Positions 1 to 12,628 are shown, counted from the stretch's first letter. The stretch: 64,000 nt of DNA from Typha latifolia (GCA_019914945.1 CM034103.1:496001-560000), one strand, 5' to 3'. A program made the numbers and translations. Notes: generated by a model not told the origin, from the sequence alone.

Positions 1-355
1 TGGAAGGCAACCCGGTCGCGTCCTCGTACATGAACGGCGTGGCCTTTCTAGCCTCCCGTGGACCTTTAAACCCGCCGTGAGTCGCCATGAACTCCTCGTT
101 CGTCATGTCGGCGAATCTATTCACTGTAAGGTTGTAGCTGCGTCCGTTTGCAGCTTCTATGTAGTCGACATTCTTCTTGAACACCTCAAATCTCCTCCGT
201 CTCTCCTCGGAAGTCCTGTACGCCTTCCCGTACTTTGCCATCCAGTTCTTGTACCTCGCCGCCATTCTTTTGTCGGAGATTCCGCCGGCGAGCGATGGAG
301 ACCCGAAGACGAGGAAGAAAAGAAGCGCAAAATGGAATAGTAGTGAAGAAGCCAT
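1..355 (-). CDS. Papain-family cysteine protease, N-terminal part (cut by window edge)
   Basis: This is the 5' part of a C1A cysteine protease gene; the remainder lies left of the window. Reading the minus strand from the ATG at 355 gives 118 codons without a stop. They encode a signal peptide (MASSLLFHFALLFFLVFGSP) and then an I29 inhibitor prodomain. The prodomain has the ERFNIN-type pattern [20 protein letters not shown] and the segment NRFADMTNEEFM. The catalytic domain is not in view. Members of this family (SAG12/SAG39, bromelain-like) are made as secreted zymogens and activated in the vacuole or apoplast by loss of the prodomain. The next gene, in the same orientation 0.7 kb upstream, is a close relative, so the two look like a tandem duplication. 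A TATA-like TATAAAT lies 90-95 bases upstream of the ATG. Whether the missing part is intact cannot be judged. Confidence 0.9.
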   Translation of the reverse strand, partial: MASSLLFHFALLFFLVFGSPSLAGGISDKRMAARYKNWMAKYGKAYRTSEERRRRFEVFKKNVDYIEAANGRSYNLTVNRFADMTNEEFMATHGGFKGPREARKATPFMYEDATGLPS

Positions 356-443
356 AGGAGAGTACTAGAGGAAATCTCTTTGTGTATGTGAAGTGAAGCT
401 CTTGGACGAGTAAAGCAGGTAGCGAAGGAACTAATCATTCCAC

Positions 444-450
444 ATTTATA
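444..450 (-). promoter_or_regulatory. TATA box of the truncated cysteine protease gene
   Basis: The minus strand reads TATAAAT about 90 bases upstream of the ATG at 355. That spacing fits a transcription start near 415 and a leader of roughly 60 bases. This is seen by pattern only. Confidence 0.5.
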
Positions 451-756
451 GATGACGGAGGATAAGATACAGAGGGTTGGGTAACATAATTCTGTTCGTC
501 TGTTATCGTTAATTAAGGAGTTTTGTTATCACCGTGATAAAGTTACACGTAACACGGTACAATTTGACTAGATTACAGATAAAGTTTTCTCTTTACATTA
601 TTTATAAAATAGAGTTCTCAATCTATATAGAAACGCTATCTCAATCTCCTTCCCTAGATATCAGGCAATTAACTTGGTGCATGAGGAATTGAATAATAAC
701 AATGTCAACGTACTGCAGCTATGATAGTTTAGTTTAGCTTGGCTAATTAACTAATA

Positions 757-790
<34 letters not shown>
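757..790. repeat. (AG)n microsatellite
   Basis: A nearly perfect AG dinucleotide run of about 34 bases, with one GG interruption near 780, between the two protease genes. Confidence 0.9.
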
Positions 791-792
<2 letters not shown>

Positions 793-1056
793 TGAGAGAA
801 AATGGAGGCAAAAGAAACAGTAGGAATTCCAAAGAAAAAGAGTACATATCTCTCTCTTATTGCAAACACAACTTTGGGCTAGCTATTATTCCACAAGGAG
901 TAGAAGCTGCCCCATTTATTCTTCTCATCACAAATTACCTTTAATAATAATAACAATTAAAAGAAGAAGGTACTGGGAATATGACATCCAACAATAAGGC
1001 AAATCTGGTACCAGAAGAACAAGCAAACCTTCATAGCATACGTATATGTACGTATA

Positions 1057-2183
1057 TCAAACAGTAGGGTAAGATGCATACGTTGCAATGGCACACAGTC
1101 CCTTCTTTGAACGTACGTCCTTCTTCATCAGTATATAGCCATTGTCACCCCACCCCACTCCCCACGAGTTCCTCACTATCCAATAATTAGGCCCCGTGGA
1201 GTTTTTCCCATATCCAACAACAACGACGGCGTGATTTGTCTTGGTACCGCACGGCCCGTCGAACACGCCACTCTTGTAGAACTGGAAGTCTGAGCCACGG
1301 GCGTCGATGCTGACCGACACCGGTTGAGCCGCCGCCGCCTTCATTAGGTATTTTTCTCTTCTCGGCCACACGATACGATAGCGAGCGATGGACGCCGCCC
1401 GATGGGCTAACTTAGTTCGGTTGCACGGGCCTTGCACGGCTTGGTACGGGTAGTCGGATTCGGTGGTGATGCCTTTGTTGGATCTGATGAACTTGAAGGC
1501 CTCCTGCTTGTTTCCTCCCTGGCATCCGTGATTTTTACCTCTTGTGTCGCAGTCCACGAGTTCTTGCTCGGAGAGCGACAGCAGCTTCCCTTTCTTGATC
1601 TGTATTATTCCTTCGACCGCCGCCACCGCCGAAAATGCCCAACAAGATCCTACGTTACCGTACGCATGCAAAGTACGTACACGTACAGCATCATTTGTTT
1701 CTATTGCTATGATGGTAGTAATTAATTAACTAGAGATTAGTTCTTTCTCTACTTACCACAGCGACCTTGGTCTTTGATAGGATTTACCGCACCCTTAGCT
1801 CTCCAATCAATACTAGAGGGCACTCGGCTGACGTTCGCGTGCACGGGCGCCGTCGTTGGAGTTGTCCCCCTCTTCGGGTCTTCAAACCCGGAGCCGGCGT
1901 GAGACGCCATGAACTCCTCGTTCGTCAGGTCGGCGAATTGATTCACGCTAAGGCTGTATCCGCGTCTGTATCCGCGATTTGCGGCATCGATGTAGTACAC
2001 GTTCTTCTTGAACACCTCAAATCTTCGCTGTTGCTCCTCGGCTGTCGTGTACGACTTCCCGTACTGCGCCATCCATCTCTCGTACCTCTCCGCAATTTCT
2101 TCGTCGGAGGTGACCGACGGCCAGGCCGACAACAAGCAAACGGCGAAGAGGAGTGTGACGTGGAGCAATGATGAACAAGCCAT
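1057..2183 (-). CDS. Papain-family cysteine protease (SAG39/SAG12-like), two exons
   Basis: Exons are 2183-1757 and 1649-1057 on the minus strand, with donor GTAAGT and an AG acceptor. Splicing restores KDQGRCG|GSCWAFS in frame and gives 339 residues. The protein has a signal peptide, an I29 prodomain with the ERFNIN pattern ([19 protein letters not shown]) and [12 protein letters not shown], then the peptidase domain from about [13 protein letters not shown]. The catalytic set is complete: Gln in KDQGRCG, Cys in GSCWAFS, His in [10 protein letters not shown], Asn in RNSWG. Length is normal for plant C1A proteases. It is expected to enter the secretory pathway and work in the vacuole or apoplast, often during senescence or defence; which one cannot be read here. 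The residues before the catalytic His (TNHAVVVV) differ from the more usual LDHGVTAV. A TA repeat abuts the ATG directly. Confidence 0.95.
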
Positions 2184-2201
2184 ATATATATATATATATA
2201 T
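2184..2201. repeat. (TA)n microsatellite abutting the protease start codon
   Basis: On the minus strand the leader ends in a TA run whose last AT joins G to form the initiator ATG of the second cysteine protease. The run is therefore transcribed leader and not a TATA box. The likelier TATA element is TATATAAG at 2284-2291. Confidence 0.85.
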
Positions 2202-2283
2202 AGTACAATACGCTGCACTACTCTATATGAGAAAGTGTAGATGAAATCTTTGGTACCTGTGAAACTAAGCTTGTATGCTTCTA

Positions 2284-2291
2284 CTTATATA
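2284..2291 (-). promoter_or_regulatory. TATA box of the second cysteine protease gene
   Basis: The minus strand reads TATATAAG about 100 bases upstream of the ATG at 2183. This would place the transcription start near 2255 and give a leader of about 70 bases that includes the TA microsatellite. Confidence 0.5.
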
Positions 2292-4678
2292 CATGTCTCA
2301 AGCTTAATTACTAGGTCTGAAACTGCTGCCCAAGAGAGGAAATTAATTAATTAAGTTAAGGTGGTGCCCCTCAACGTTATGAATTTTTCCTTCTTTAGAC
2401 AACCAAATCTTTTAGTAGTAGTCCACGTCGAATTATATATTCTGAATTAATTAATTGAAGCTGACTAGATCTCGAAATTATCTGTAAATCACTCATTAGG
2501 AATTAACAATATTATTCATTTCTGTGGGTCGTTTTGAAACCATATAATATCATCAACTAATTTTCGCTTTATTGTACAGCACGGAATGAGTTTGTTGCAG
2601 GGAAAATATGGTAGTCGTATATAATAATTTTAATTATTTGAGCTCTTGTTTCCTTTTCCTACTCTTGGGATGGTTCAGAATTAGGATAAGATCATCCAGA
2701 CTTAGCCAAAAGGATGAAATATCCCGTGAAATTATTAGTCACGTATTCTAATTTTAGTTCATATGAATTGAGTAACTAAATAACATTACATTGTTATTAT
2801 CTTGAATATAAATTATATCATCTTGCATTTTATAATAAAACTTAAAAAGAAATTTCTGCAAATAACTGGCATAACAGACAGGGACATCTTTATAACAATT
2901 AAATAAACAACTGAAGAAAATTGGTGCTTCCGGTTCCTTTCTGACTAAGATACAGCATAACAGACAGGGAGGGTAATCTAAAAATGCAAGTAATTACATC
3001 TCATTCTGATCATTGATATAAAGATGGCAGCTAGTTTGAATTAATCCCCCGAGATGGACAGCATACAGAGAAGGATGAATATTGCAGGCAAGAGCGAGAA
3101 CCTTCAGACGATGAACCAGCTTGTGGGAATAGAAACCAGCACCAGAAAAATCGAGTTCTCGTATAAGCGAACAAAACATTGATTAACCTGTGCATTAAGA
3201 AAAGGTATCCAGTGTTATTTTGATAAGCAAATTATTGAATTATGATATAAGGTTTTCATCATTTCTCTAGAAATGAAAATAAATAAAAAGAAATTGAGAA
3301 GGAACGACTGAGAAATACACCAGAAGCATGCCGTACTTACACAGCAGTAGAAAATGGCACATTAATAGAGAACCTTTTTATTGTAAGCATTCTAAAACAA
3401 CATATCGAACCAGAGTTTGAGCATAGAAAGTGTTCAAATGAGACCAGTGATAGTAAGTGTAATCTAACTCATGTCTTCAGCAGCCAGTCCTAGCGTGGAT
3501 AGAGGAAGATTACTTTACTAGCTTGACAGCTAGCATAAAACTTGTCAAGAAATCTATGAGAAGACGTCCATATTAAATTTTCCTTACATCAATCGAATGA
3601 GGGAAGGAAACAATTCATATATCTGACCCTAAACATTTCGGAACTAAAGGCTTCTTTCTTGTTGTTACTTGGCCTACCTTTGCTCCATGCAGCTCACATG
3701 GTTAGCTGCATCAGCTCAAAGTAAATTTTGTTAGTCTTTACTACCATCCTTTATTATTTCTTTTATGTATAGAATGGAAACAACACAGACAAACCTGATC
3801 TACTATAGCTGCACTTTCCAATGTTAAATGGACAAAAAGACTCTTATGAAAACTTTGGTGCACTAGGGAGATGATTATGCATCAAAGTTTCTCTTCGCCA
3901 GAAGGCCTCCAACAAAAGGTTTCTAATCATCTTCTATTGATACAAACGTGTTACATTTCCAGTAAAGATCTTCTATGCAATACAAATGTGTTATATCTCC
4001 AGTTTTCAGCTCTACTTCAAGAGCTATCAGTCAGTTGTAACCTAAGCTTTGGAAAGCATTGTTGTAATTGTGAGGGAAGTCTGATCTTTTGCTTGAATCC
4101 TATAGGCAACTAAAAAAGCTTCACTAAAAAGTTCTTCCCCATCTGCAGATCACCTGAGGCACATCGTAATCTGAGACAGCTCCAAGGATGAATTCGCGAA
4201 CATCAACCAGCTATTTAGCTAAAATCAACCCTCCAGATATTGGTGCCTAGATACTGATGACTTCTAAAGTTACAACTTCCATCCCAGTTATCTTTCTTCT
4301 AAAATCTTCGAAGAATCCAAAAAAGAAATCAGATTGGATGAGGCAATCCTAGATTACAAGTTCACAGAAAACCAACTACTAGGAATGATTCAGATATATG
4401 CAATAAATTGAAATAATAAGTGATATCATATCCTGGTCTGAACATTCATAAATGAAAAATAAATGTGGAAATGAACATGCTTCCATGTTTATCAAACTTT
4501 GTGCAAGACTAATTTCAAGTAGAACAGAAAAGAAAAAGGGGAACAAGTCGTAGTACCTTTGCACTGGGTGAAGAATGCATCCTCTTTGGGATGCTCGCCA
4601 ATGATGCCCAGCTATTCATATCATTTTCTAGGAAGGCTTTACAAAAATTCTGAATATGCATCACCATTGTAGTCATAG
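2292..4678. other. Intergenic region, no gene recognised
   Basis: About 2.4 kb of AT-rich sequence between the protease promoter and the CFM3 stop codon. The part nearest 4678 should be the CFM3 3' untranslated region. Short ORFs occur (for example a 61-codon ATG ORF on the minus strand at 2994-3179), but none shows a recognisable family, splice support or codon bias. I see no mobile element ends. Confidence 0.5.
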
Positions 4679-7600
4679 CTACCACTCATCATCATCAGTA
4701 TTGGCATCAACATCATCATCAGAATCGTCGTTGTCATCAACATCATCCTTCAACCCAGAAAAAGCCTCATCATCTCCAATCCAAATGTATATGTAAAAAC
4801 AATTTAAATTATTGAAACACATGCAAAGATCACCCAAGAATGATTACCTGACTGCCTGAGGTAGATGTACTGAGTGAGTTCTCTTGTGAATATTCTGTCC
4901 CTCCATCCTCTCCTGAGATACCCTGTGGTTGGTTCAAGATATCATTCGAGCAATTAGTCACTTAGAGCCAGAAAAGAATATAACAAAATTGTGGATTAAG
5001 AGTGATAAATTTTAAAACAAAAGATGAGAACTCTTGGATAACATGCTCCCAGCTTGTGCAAAAGATAATGCAGCAATGTGGGAAATGCTACCAGTAACTC
5101 CTAAACCATGAAGACTAATAACAGCTGTATGAATCTAAAAGCAACTCAACAGGACACCACACTACCGCAGCAGGGGGTTGACCTTCAAAGGAAGTTCAGG
5201 GCATCACTCAAACCCATAAGCAGTAAGCCCATGCACTACCATCAATTTATAGAAATCTGTCTTTATCTTTATATCCTACATCCAGATAAAATCAGTCTAC
5301 GAAAGGAGATTAAATCTACACTGGCCTAAAGAAACTCAGACAGCTCCTGCTCGTCAACAAGGAAATTAAGCTAGGAGCGCACACATTGGTTGTCATTAAT
5401 CTGGCAAGCCAAATGAAAAAGGAAGGTCAAGTTAAATTGGATATAGTAAATATTCAGTTCAATGTAGTTGAAATTGAAACATTGACTATTACAAAACTAT
5501 CATATAATTGGCATACTACATCCATGTCTAACGATCTAACTCCAAAACAAAATTCTGGGATATACATTGCCACTGTCTTCGTCTCAACTTTATTGCCCTT
5601 TACCTGTTTGATTGTCTGTCCTACATTGTAACATAATAACTCTATTAGTATCCTACTTGCTACCTTTTAAGTAATTATGAGTGTTAGTTGGACCCATCTA
5701 TCATTAATTACTGTAAAGCCCAATAATGGTCACAAGAACTAATATCTAGTCAAGTATGTTGCATGTTCCATCAGAACATTCAGTTCGAGTAAAATTTCAA
5801 CTACTGAACAAATAAAATCAAAATAAAGATTCAGTAACAAACAGGCATAAATGATGGAAGAATTAGAGTTACGGACTGTAACATAGCTGAAAGCGAAAAA
5901 CTTATGATATATGTCAGAACCAATCAGAAACCGGTCTATCAACCAAATAGACAGAGAATGCCATCAAACTTCCTACTGTTGTAACATTCAATTTGGATAC
6001 TTACCAAATCAAGTTCCATCTGTCCTATTTTTCTTTCCAGTTCCATTATGTGCTGACTAAGGGCCTGCATAAGTCATCAAAGTTTAACTTACAGCTAAGA
6101 ATATAGGAACTATTAGTTATAAATTATAAGGATCTTTGGAAGAAATTGTTCCTAGGATACGTGATCCAAGCACAAGTACCATAGGAGTAATATTGGAATA
6201 CCAACCTCATGGCGTTGCATTGCAACTGCACGTTTTAATGCCTTAGCCTTAGTTAGAAGATTTCTGGGCCTCATGTTGATGGGTCTCTTGTAATTTTTTC
6301 CACGGTAATAAATAAGTGCAAAACCTTTGGGAACTCTTTCGATTGCAACTAATATCCCGCCACTCTCATATTCCAATAACCGTGCTGTGTCCTCAACAAA
6401 TGAGAGTGTCTTCTGCTTTGAGATGAGTTTCACCAGTTCTCTATGTTTCCAATGCAAGTGCATGTTCTCAATGACACCGTCAAAAACACCACGAATCCCT
6501 AAAACCAAATTGAGATAAATAATTAGCCTATAGGATGGAAATCTCTGTAAAATGCAATAGATACTTACCAAGAGGCAAATATGCTTTCATTCGCAAACCA
6601 ATCCTCCGGAAAACAGATCGCTCCTCATCAGTTATCATTTCTTGGTCATCAGATGGATTGACAGGCACCATGGATGCTTCAATTTTAGAAAGCAATCTCT
6701 CAGCTCTCTTTTTTTTTGCCTGGGCCTGCAAAATATAGAGGCAAGCGAGCAACATGAGTAAATAACAAATGCATCTTAGCGGGAGAACAATATCATATCA
6801 CAGTGAAAGTTGAGAGAAAAAGAAACAAAACAATAGCTGAAAGCCTGAAACAACATAAACAGAGTAAAGTACCTAGGACAGGGTAGGACTGGAAAATGGA
6901 ACAACTGAAATTTATAAGGATTTTTGAAATCTTATCTCCACAAAAAAATAAAAGTTCCTTTCTGAGTTGTGCCACATTCTGCTAGGAAATACTAGTTAAC
7001 CAGGCATAAAGGATAAGTGGCTTACAATTGAAAATTTATGTTCAATTTTCTTGAATAATTTGGCCTTTTCAGATCTGGATGCTTCTTCTTTCATTTTTTC
7101 TTGCTCTTCCTTGGTTATATTTCTTCCCCATCGCGCCTGAGCCTCCTGAAATTCAGCTAAAGTGCCTGCAAGGGCATGCCCATTGAATTTTTTTGCAGAA
7201 GATTCCTCAACTGTTATGTTTCTTGTTTTCTCTTCTATATTCTGAATATCGTCAGTTAATTCCTGCCTTTCAGCCAGAGCAGCAGCCACAGATGTTGGAA
7301 GGAAGTCTTTCCCACGATAAATAACAATGTAATATTTGTTTCGGAGAAGCAATATTCCTCCTGTGAGGTTCTGAATAAAGTAAACCAATTTAATGACAAT
7401 CTGCCTTGAAATGTGGATTCAGAAATTTTACTGACAATTTGGCTTTCCAATTCTTTTTAGTAAAATAACTTGCACAATATAATGCAGAAACAAGTATACA
7501 ATAAAGCTAAATAAAGATAATTTCAGCCATGGAGTATGAATTGCCATGCCAGCTTGGATCTGGCGTGGACAGCGAGTACATGTCAACAAAGTATCCAGAT

Positions 7601-10532
7601 GGTACAGGAGGCACATCCATGATATTCCCCGTATCAATTGATAGAGTAATTTTTAACTGTTGAGTGGTATATGAGCTCAGGTATTACTTCTAATTTCTAA
7701 AGTCAAAAGCAAATGAAATTAAGTTTGGTGAGAAGTAAAATGCCCAAACAGGTGAAATTAGGTAAGTCAAGTGTGGACATGTATAGTTTATTATTCCTAA
7801 TGTCATTTTCTAATGCTACATATATTTGTGATTAGCTTCTCATACTAATCATCTTCTAATGCCACATCTATTTGTGATTAGCTTCTCATATTAATCGTCT
7901 TCTAATGCCACATCTGTTTGTGATTGGTTCTCATACTCATCATCTTCTAATGCTACATCTGTTTGTGATTAGATTCTCATAGTTGTTATCTTCTAATGTT
8001 ATATATGTGTGTGCAAGCATATGTTCCTTCCTCAATCTTTAAGCAGCAACCAATGCACTTTGCACTCAGTAGCAAATACACGAGAACCTTGGTATGTTTG
8101 TTCGTAGAAGGTTGATTTACCTAATCTCAAGCCAAATAAAATATCTGGCAAATTTACATGGTACAGTAGATACAGTTTGAAATAAACCCAACCAACTCCA
8201 GAAATCTGACAGCTTGACTTAGTAAATCTGTAAAGGAATGATCCTTTGGTAAGGAAAAGTTATGTAGAAACAAAGCTATTTTTGTTAAGTCCAAACGTAA
8301 GGTAATACTTGTGAAAAGTTAACAATTAATTCTGAAATAGCTTATTGTAATTTTTAACATCTGCTAAATGATGCTAACCAACAGACCGAATTTCAATAGA
8401 GCATTGTAGCATATCAAAGGTCAGGAAATACTGAAGAAATCAGAAATGCAAACCTTAAGTTCTTCAGCCATCAGCTTATTATTTGTATTCTGAATCCCAC
8501 GTTTGACAGCTATTTTCACTACTAAACTCTTTTCCCAAAGCTTAAGAATAGCAGCTGCCAAGCCTTGATGGTGTCTATTTCTTCCTTCACACCAAAAAGG
8601 AACTGTCTTAGTAAAGCAGGAGCTAAAAAGGAGAAGAATGATATGGGGTTGAATAAAAAATAAAGCAGTACCAAGAGCAAAATGAGAAGGAAGAGCTCTC
8701 GCCAACTTTCGCAAATTAGTCATCTCTGCATTAGTAAGCCTTGGTCGCATTCCAGTAGGAAGAACTCTAAATGGTGTTTTATAGCCAGGAATAGTTTGGG
8801 GCAGCAAGTCAGCATCTACGGGTAAAATACCAGTTCCCCACCAATCAACGAAACGAGGACCCAACTCATCAAGCATCCTATTATATTCAACTTCTTCCTC
8901 TGTCATGCTTTCAGCAGACTCAAGGCTCAATTTAGATACCTTGGCCTTTTCAGCAGTTGACACCGTCACCTGATTATCATCTTCATCCATCTTAGCTGCA
9001 CCTGAGACATCTGGAATAAATAAGGTATCACCTTCATGTGATATATTTCTGGAAGTGGATTTGACTTCTAAAGATTGAGATCTGGAAGGGCGTTTGTAAT
9101 TAGTCCCTCGATAAACTACCATAACACTTCCTGATCTCCATATAACCAATCCTCCAGTCCGACGCTGATCAGCAAAGAAAGTACCTAGTAAGCAATCTCA
9201 TACATATATACATATATACATACATACACACATTCATACATATATGATTATAAGTTCAATGCTTTATATAGATAAATGGATAAACATATACAGATATATT
9301 AGAGAGTGAGAGTGAGTTGGATTAGAGGCAGCTCAAAGTTTCAGAAATTGTACAGAAATGCAAAGGCTCATGGACAAACATATAATGACGTTGTTGATAT
9401 TAGGAGTTTCAACATCCTTTTATGTCTAAAAAATATTCCTCGACAACACTTGCAAAATGTGACTCACTTCAATTAGGACATGCTTGTACATAACGCAGTA
9501 ATATTTCAAGATAAAAAATAAAAAAAATCATCACATTACTTCATTTCCACCAGTGATAAGGAGAACTGCACACAAAACCTCTTGCCAACACCATGTTTTT
9601 GCTATTTGTCTTTTTGAATTCTAACTATTAAGGTTACATCTTCAATATGGCATTCAATTTCTTGTTATTTCAAGTTAAATTTCAACTGCATTCCAATTAC
9701 TAAGTCTTCAATTGGCAACTTCAGTAAATTTAACGCGAGAATAGAATGAAAATTGATCATTGCCAACCTCGACAAGCTCATGTGCAGTCTTCATATCATG
9801 GGCGAGGTCCTCGTGGAACTTGAGCCGCACGAGTTCCGACTTCCTCCAAACGTCATGTATCTTCTCTGTCAATGCCTGCGTGACCCCGGCCTTAGCCACT
9901 GTAATCCTCTCCCTCAGCGTCATCCCTAGCCGCCGCAACCTCCTCAATTCCTCGTCCTCGATCGTCAGCTCCGCCAAAGTCGGCGCCTTTAACCGCCTCC
10001 TCTTTAACTCCTTTCCCTCCTCCCCACCCCGCGCCATTTCTTCCCTCTCCCAGGGAAGTACCGTCGGATCAAAATTCGACGGTAGCTGGTCGGGGCGGTT
10101 CCAGCTGCGTTCCAGCAATTCCCCGAGCTTCTCGTTTCCACCCAACGGCAACTCCTCCTCTGCCTCATCTTCCTCGTCGAGGCCGAGATTGCGGAGGCGG
10201 TGGACGATCCTCTCGATGGATCCGGCGGCGGAGGGAGAACTCTTCTCCGGAGGCGGCGGCGGCGGAGGATCGGGAGGAGACCACTTCTGGAGCCAGGGAG
10301 AAGAAGGGGAACGAGAGCCGCGAGGGGGAGGGGGAATTCTTGGGTCAGATTTAGTGTTTCTGTCAGTGATGCGGACGGAGGAAGACGAGGACGAGGAAGA
10401 AGAGGAGGCGGAGGAGGAGAAAAGGAGGCCGAAGCGGAAGCGGATAAGGGAGAGAGAAGGGCGGGGGCAGAGCGGGAGGTGGTGGTGGTGGTGGAAAGGG
10501 AGCTCGGAGAGCTTGGCGGTAGTGAACGCCAT
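4679..10532 (-). CDS. CFM3: CRM-domain organelle intron-splicing factor CFM3, nine exons
   Basis: Exons on the minus strand: 10532-9768, 9164-8672, 8584-8454, 7370-7026, 6725-6569, 6498-6206, 6064-6005, 4922-4848, 4765-4679; 801 residues in frame. CRM domains are RNA-binding modules of plant group II intron splicing factors. Three are present: about 189-281, 393-488 and 611-703. Each ends in the typical strand with YRGxNYKRP or YRGKDFLP ([32 protein letters not shown]). The N-terminus is rich in Ser, His and Pro, as expected of a transit peptide. Between domains are charged, coiled-coil-prone stretches, and the C-terminus is a run of Asp ending DDDEW. Three CRM domains with this N-terminal signature fit CFM3, which acts in chloroplast and probably mitochondrial intron splicing. 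An in-frame upstream ATG at 10580 would add 16 residues. The least certain boundary is the acceptor of the last exon (GATGATGAG|GCT). Intron 3 carries a minisatellite. Confidence 0.92.
7805..8000. repeat. Minisatellite, about 46-bp unit, 4+ copies, in CFM3 intron 3
   Basis: The string TTCTAATGYYACATMTRTTTG recurs, with TTCTAAT starting at 7807, 7854, 7900, 7945 and 7991 (spacing 47, 46, 45, 46). Each unit continues with GTGATTRG and TTCTCATA. Copies differ by a few substitutions. The array lies wholly inside the intron between CFM3 exons 3 and 4 (8453-7371). Confidence 0.9.
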
Positions 10533-12628
10533 ATGTTTGAGGTTTTGCCGACGAGAAGCTATGCGGATAAGGTGTGCCATCACACGGAGGCTCGGTGTGT
10601 GTGATATTTTCTTACACACGATTGTCTACATTTCGGGTTGCAGGTATCTCATGCAACTAGGATACATGGCATTCTTCGAAGCCCATGGGCTATAGACTTG
10701 AAAATGGGCCGAAAAATCCTTTGGGTAACATTAAAAACCTCAGTATATTTTTTTTTTACTATGAAAGAAAGAGGATATTTCAATACAAATTAGAATATAG
10801 TGAAAAAAAAAATTATAATCAAACAATATATATAGATATATAATAAATCTTAAAAAGAATCCATAGTAATAGATATATGAAAAGGAGATATTCTCCAAAT
10901 TGAGCTCCAAATTTATTATCACTCCTTCTCCGCTCTCTTTTGTTTATCAGACTATTTATTATATTTTTACACGTACATTCAACGAATTATCCTAACATTC
11001 AAATTTTTCATAAAAAAAAACCTTTAAATTTATTGCCATATATATATGCAAATCCTATGCAATGATAGAAGGGACTCCAATCCAAAGATTAGGTTAAGTT
11101 TTATAGAATAAATATCAGTTGTTCCCTATGAACTTAAGCTTAGAAGGATCGATTTTAAACTTGGACAAACAACTTGTCCATGTTGCTTGGATTAGGATTG
11201 AGTTGGCTCTTAATTTGATGCATGCAAGCTGGCCAAGTTGCATAATAAAAATTGAAAAAAATGTGTCCTTCCATGAAAATAATTTAACCCATAAAACTTT
11301 GTACATCTATTTTATTTGCAAATTGGATACCACCGTCTTCTTTTATGGCATTTCTTTTTCGTGGCAGCCTTTTTAAATCTTTTGGATTGTACAAAGTAGT
11401 GAATGGCCTCCTGGAAAATAGTAATCTAACTTGTTGCTTTAGTTAATAATTTAATTTTAGATTTTTTATGGCCACTATCTTGGAAATTAATCATCAAAGT
11501 GGTACTACACGAATCCAAAATGTAACCTTAATCTCTCTTTTCACTAACCATCACTAACCATGTTGGGTTAAACTATTGGAGAGTATTGATATTAAATAGG
11601 CTATATTTATTTGTTTATACATCATTAATCATCTAGGAAATCTAGAGAGTTATTTCTTCAAGTCAATGCACTTGATAGAATGTGATTAAATATGAAGTCA
11701 CGGTGAAGTTAAAGTTGAGAAATATTGAGAATCCCATGCACTTGTATGAAGTTCTTATAGGTCTCTATAAATTAAATACACTTGGCATCTAATTTTAACT
11801 CCCACTATATATTATCTCATATGCACATGTATGCATTTCTTAATTAATCTAATATTCTTTCATGTGTACAATGAATTCGCCCAATAGTGAAGGGTTAGAG
11901 AAGACAACAATCATATATATTTTCTTAATATGGTAGACGGTTTTTAAGTCTATTTCTTTCTCCAAGTTGATGAAATAACCCAAGTGGGTGTAGGTGGGAA
12001 GTCCCCACAGTTTTTCCACAGGTAATTAATTGTTCGTGTAGAAATTTTGATTAGGAGGCCAATTTCTCTAATTGTACTTGTGAAAATATTAGTTGCTACA
12101 GTAATCTAATTAAAAGTATGTTACGTACGTATCAAAAGGGAATATAACCTATCTAACAAAGTTTAGATTTCTTATTAGAATTTTAGATTTAAGGGGGGGA
12201 GGGGGGCAATCAGTGTATATATGTACTCTGTATGATTAGAATATAGTATGTTAGACAACGAAGAAAAAAGACGGGGGTTGCATGCAAAGTTGAAGTCATT
12301 AATTTACGTACGTGAATGTAATGTTCTCCTCCTCTACTTCTCTATTTCCTTCTTTCCAGAATCCATCGTTCTCAAGCTTGATAGGTATACGCACGTGGAT
12401 GCCACGCACCTACACTGCCTCTGTTCATAGTACTTCTCTTTATGAATAATCCTTCAATAAAACGTGCTCTGAGATTAATGTTTATAGATAGATAGATATA
12501 TAGATATATATGTATACAGTATTCCATTCATACCTGCAAGTTGGGGTAGCTTGATGACAAAATAAACCACAAACCTACCACTATTCCATCATCCAACAAC
12601 TTAATTATTTTACGTTATATACTCTCCA

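Larger units (their letters stand above)
356..1056. other. Intergenic region between the two cysteine protease genes
   Basis: About 700 bases are AT-rich and without a supported gene. The region holds the promoter of the truncated protease (TATAAAT at 444-450), a GA microsatellite at 757-790 and the 3' end of the second protease. On the minus strand AATAAA occurs at 915-920, about 140 bases past the second protease's stop codon, and is a candidate poly(A) signal. Confidence 0.6.

Noticed and set aside
1432..1725. Plus-strand ORFs over the second cysteine protease
   Set aside because: Antisense to a coding exon with full catalytic motifs; no features of their own.
7805..8000. CRISPR-like array
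   Set aside because: The units abut without unique spacers and the DNA is a plant intron; it is a minisatellite.
9760..10695. 311-codon plus-strand ORF, and a 134-codon ORF in another frame, opposite CFM3 exon 1
   Set aside because: They are antisense shadows of the GC-rich first exon; the minus-strand reading has a CRM domain and splice sites, while these give low-complexity Ser, Gly and Arg runs.
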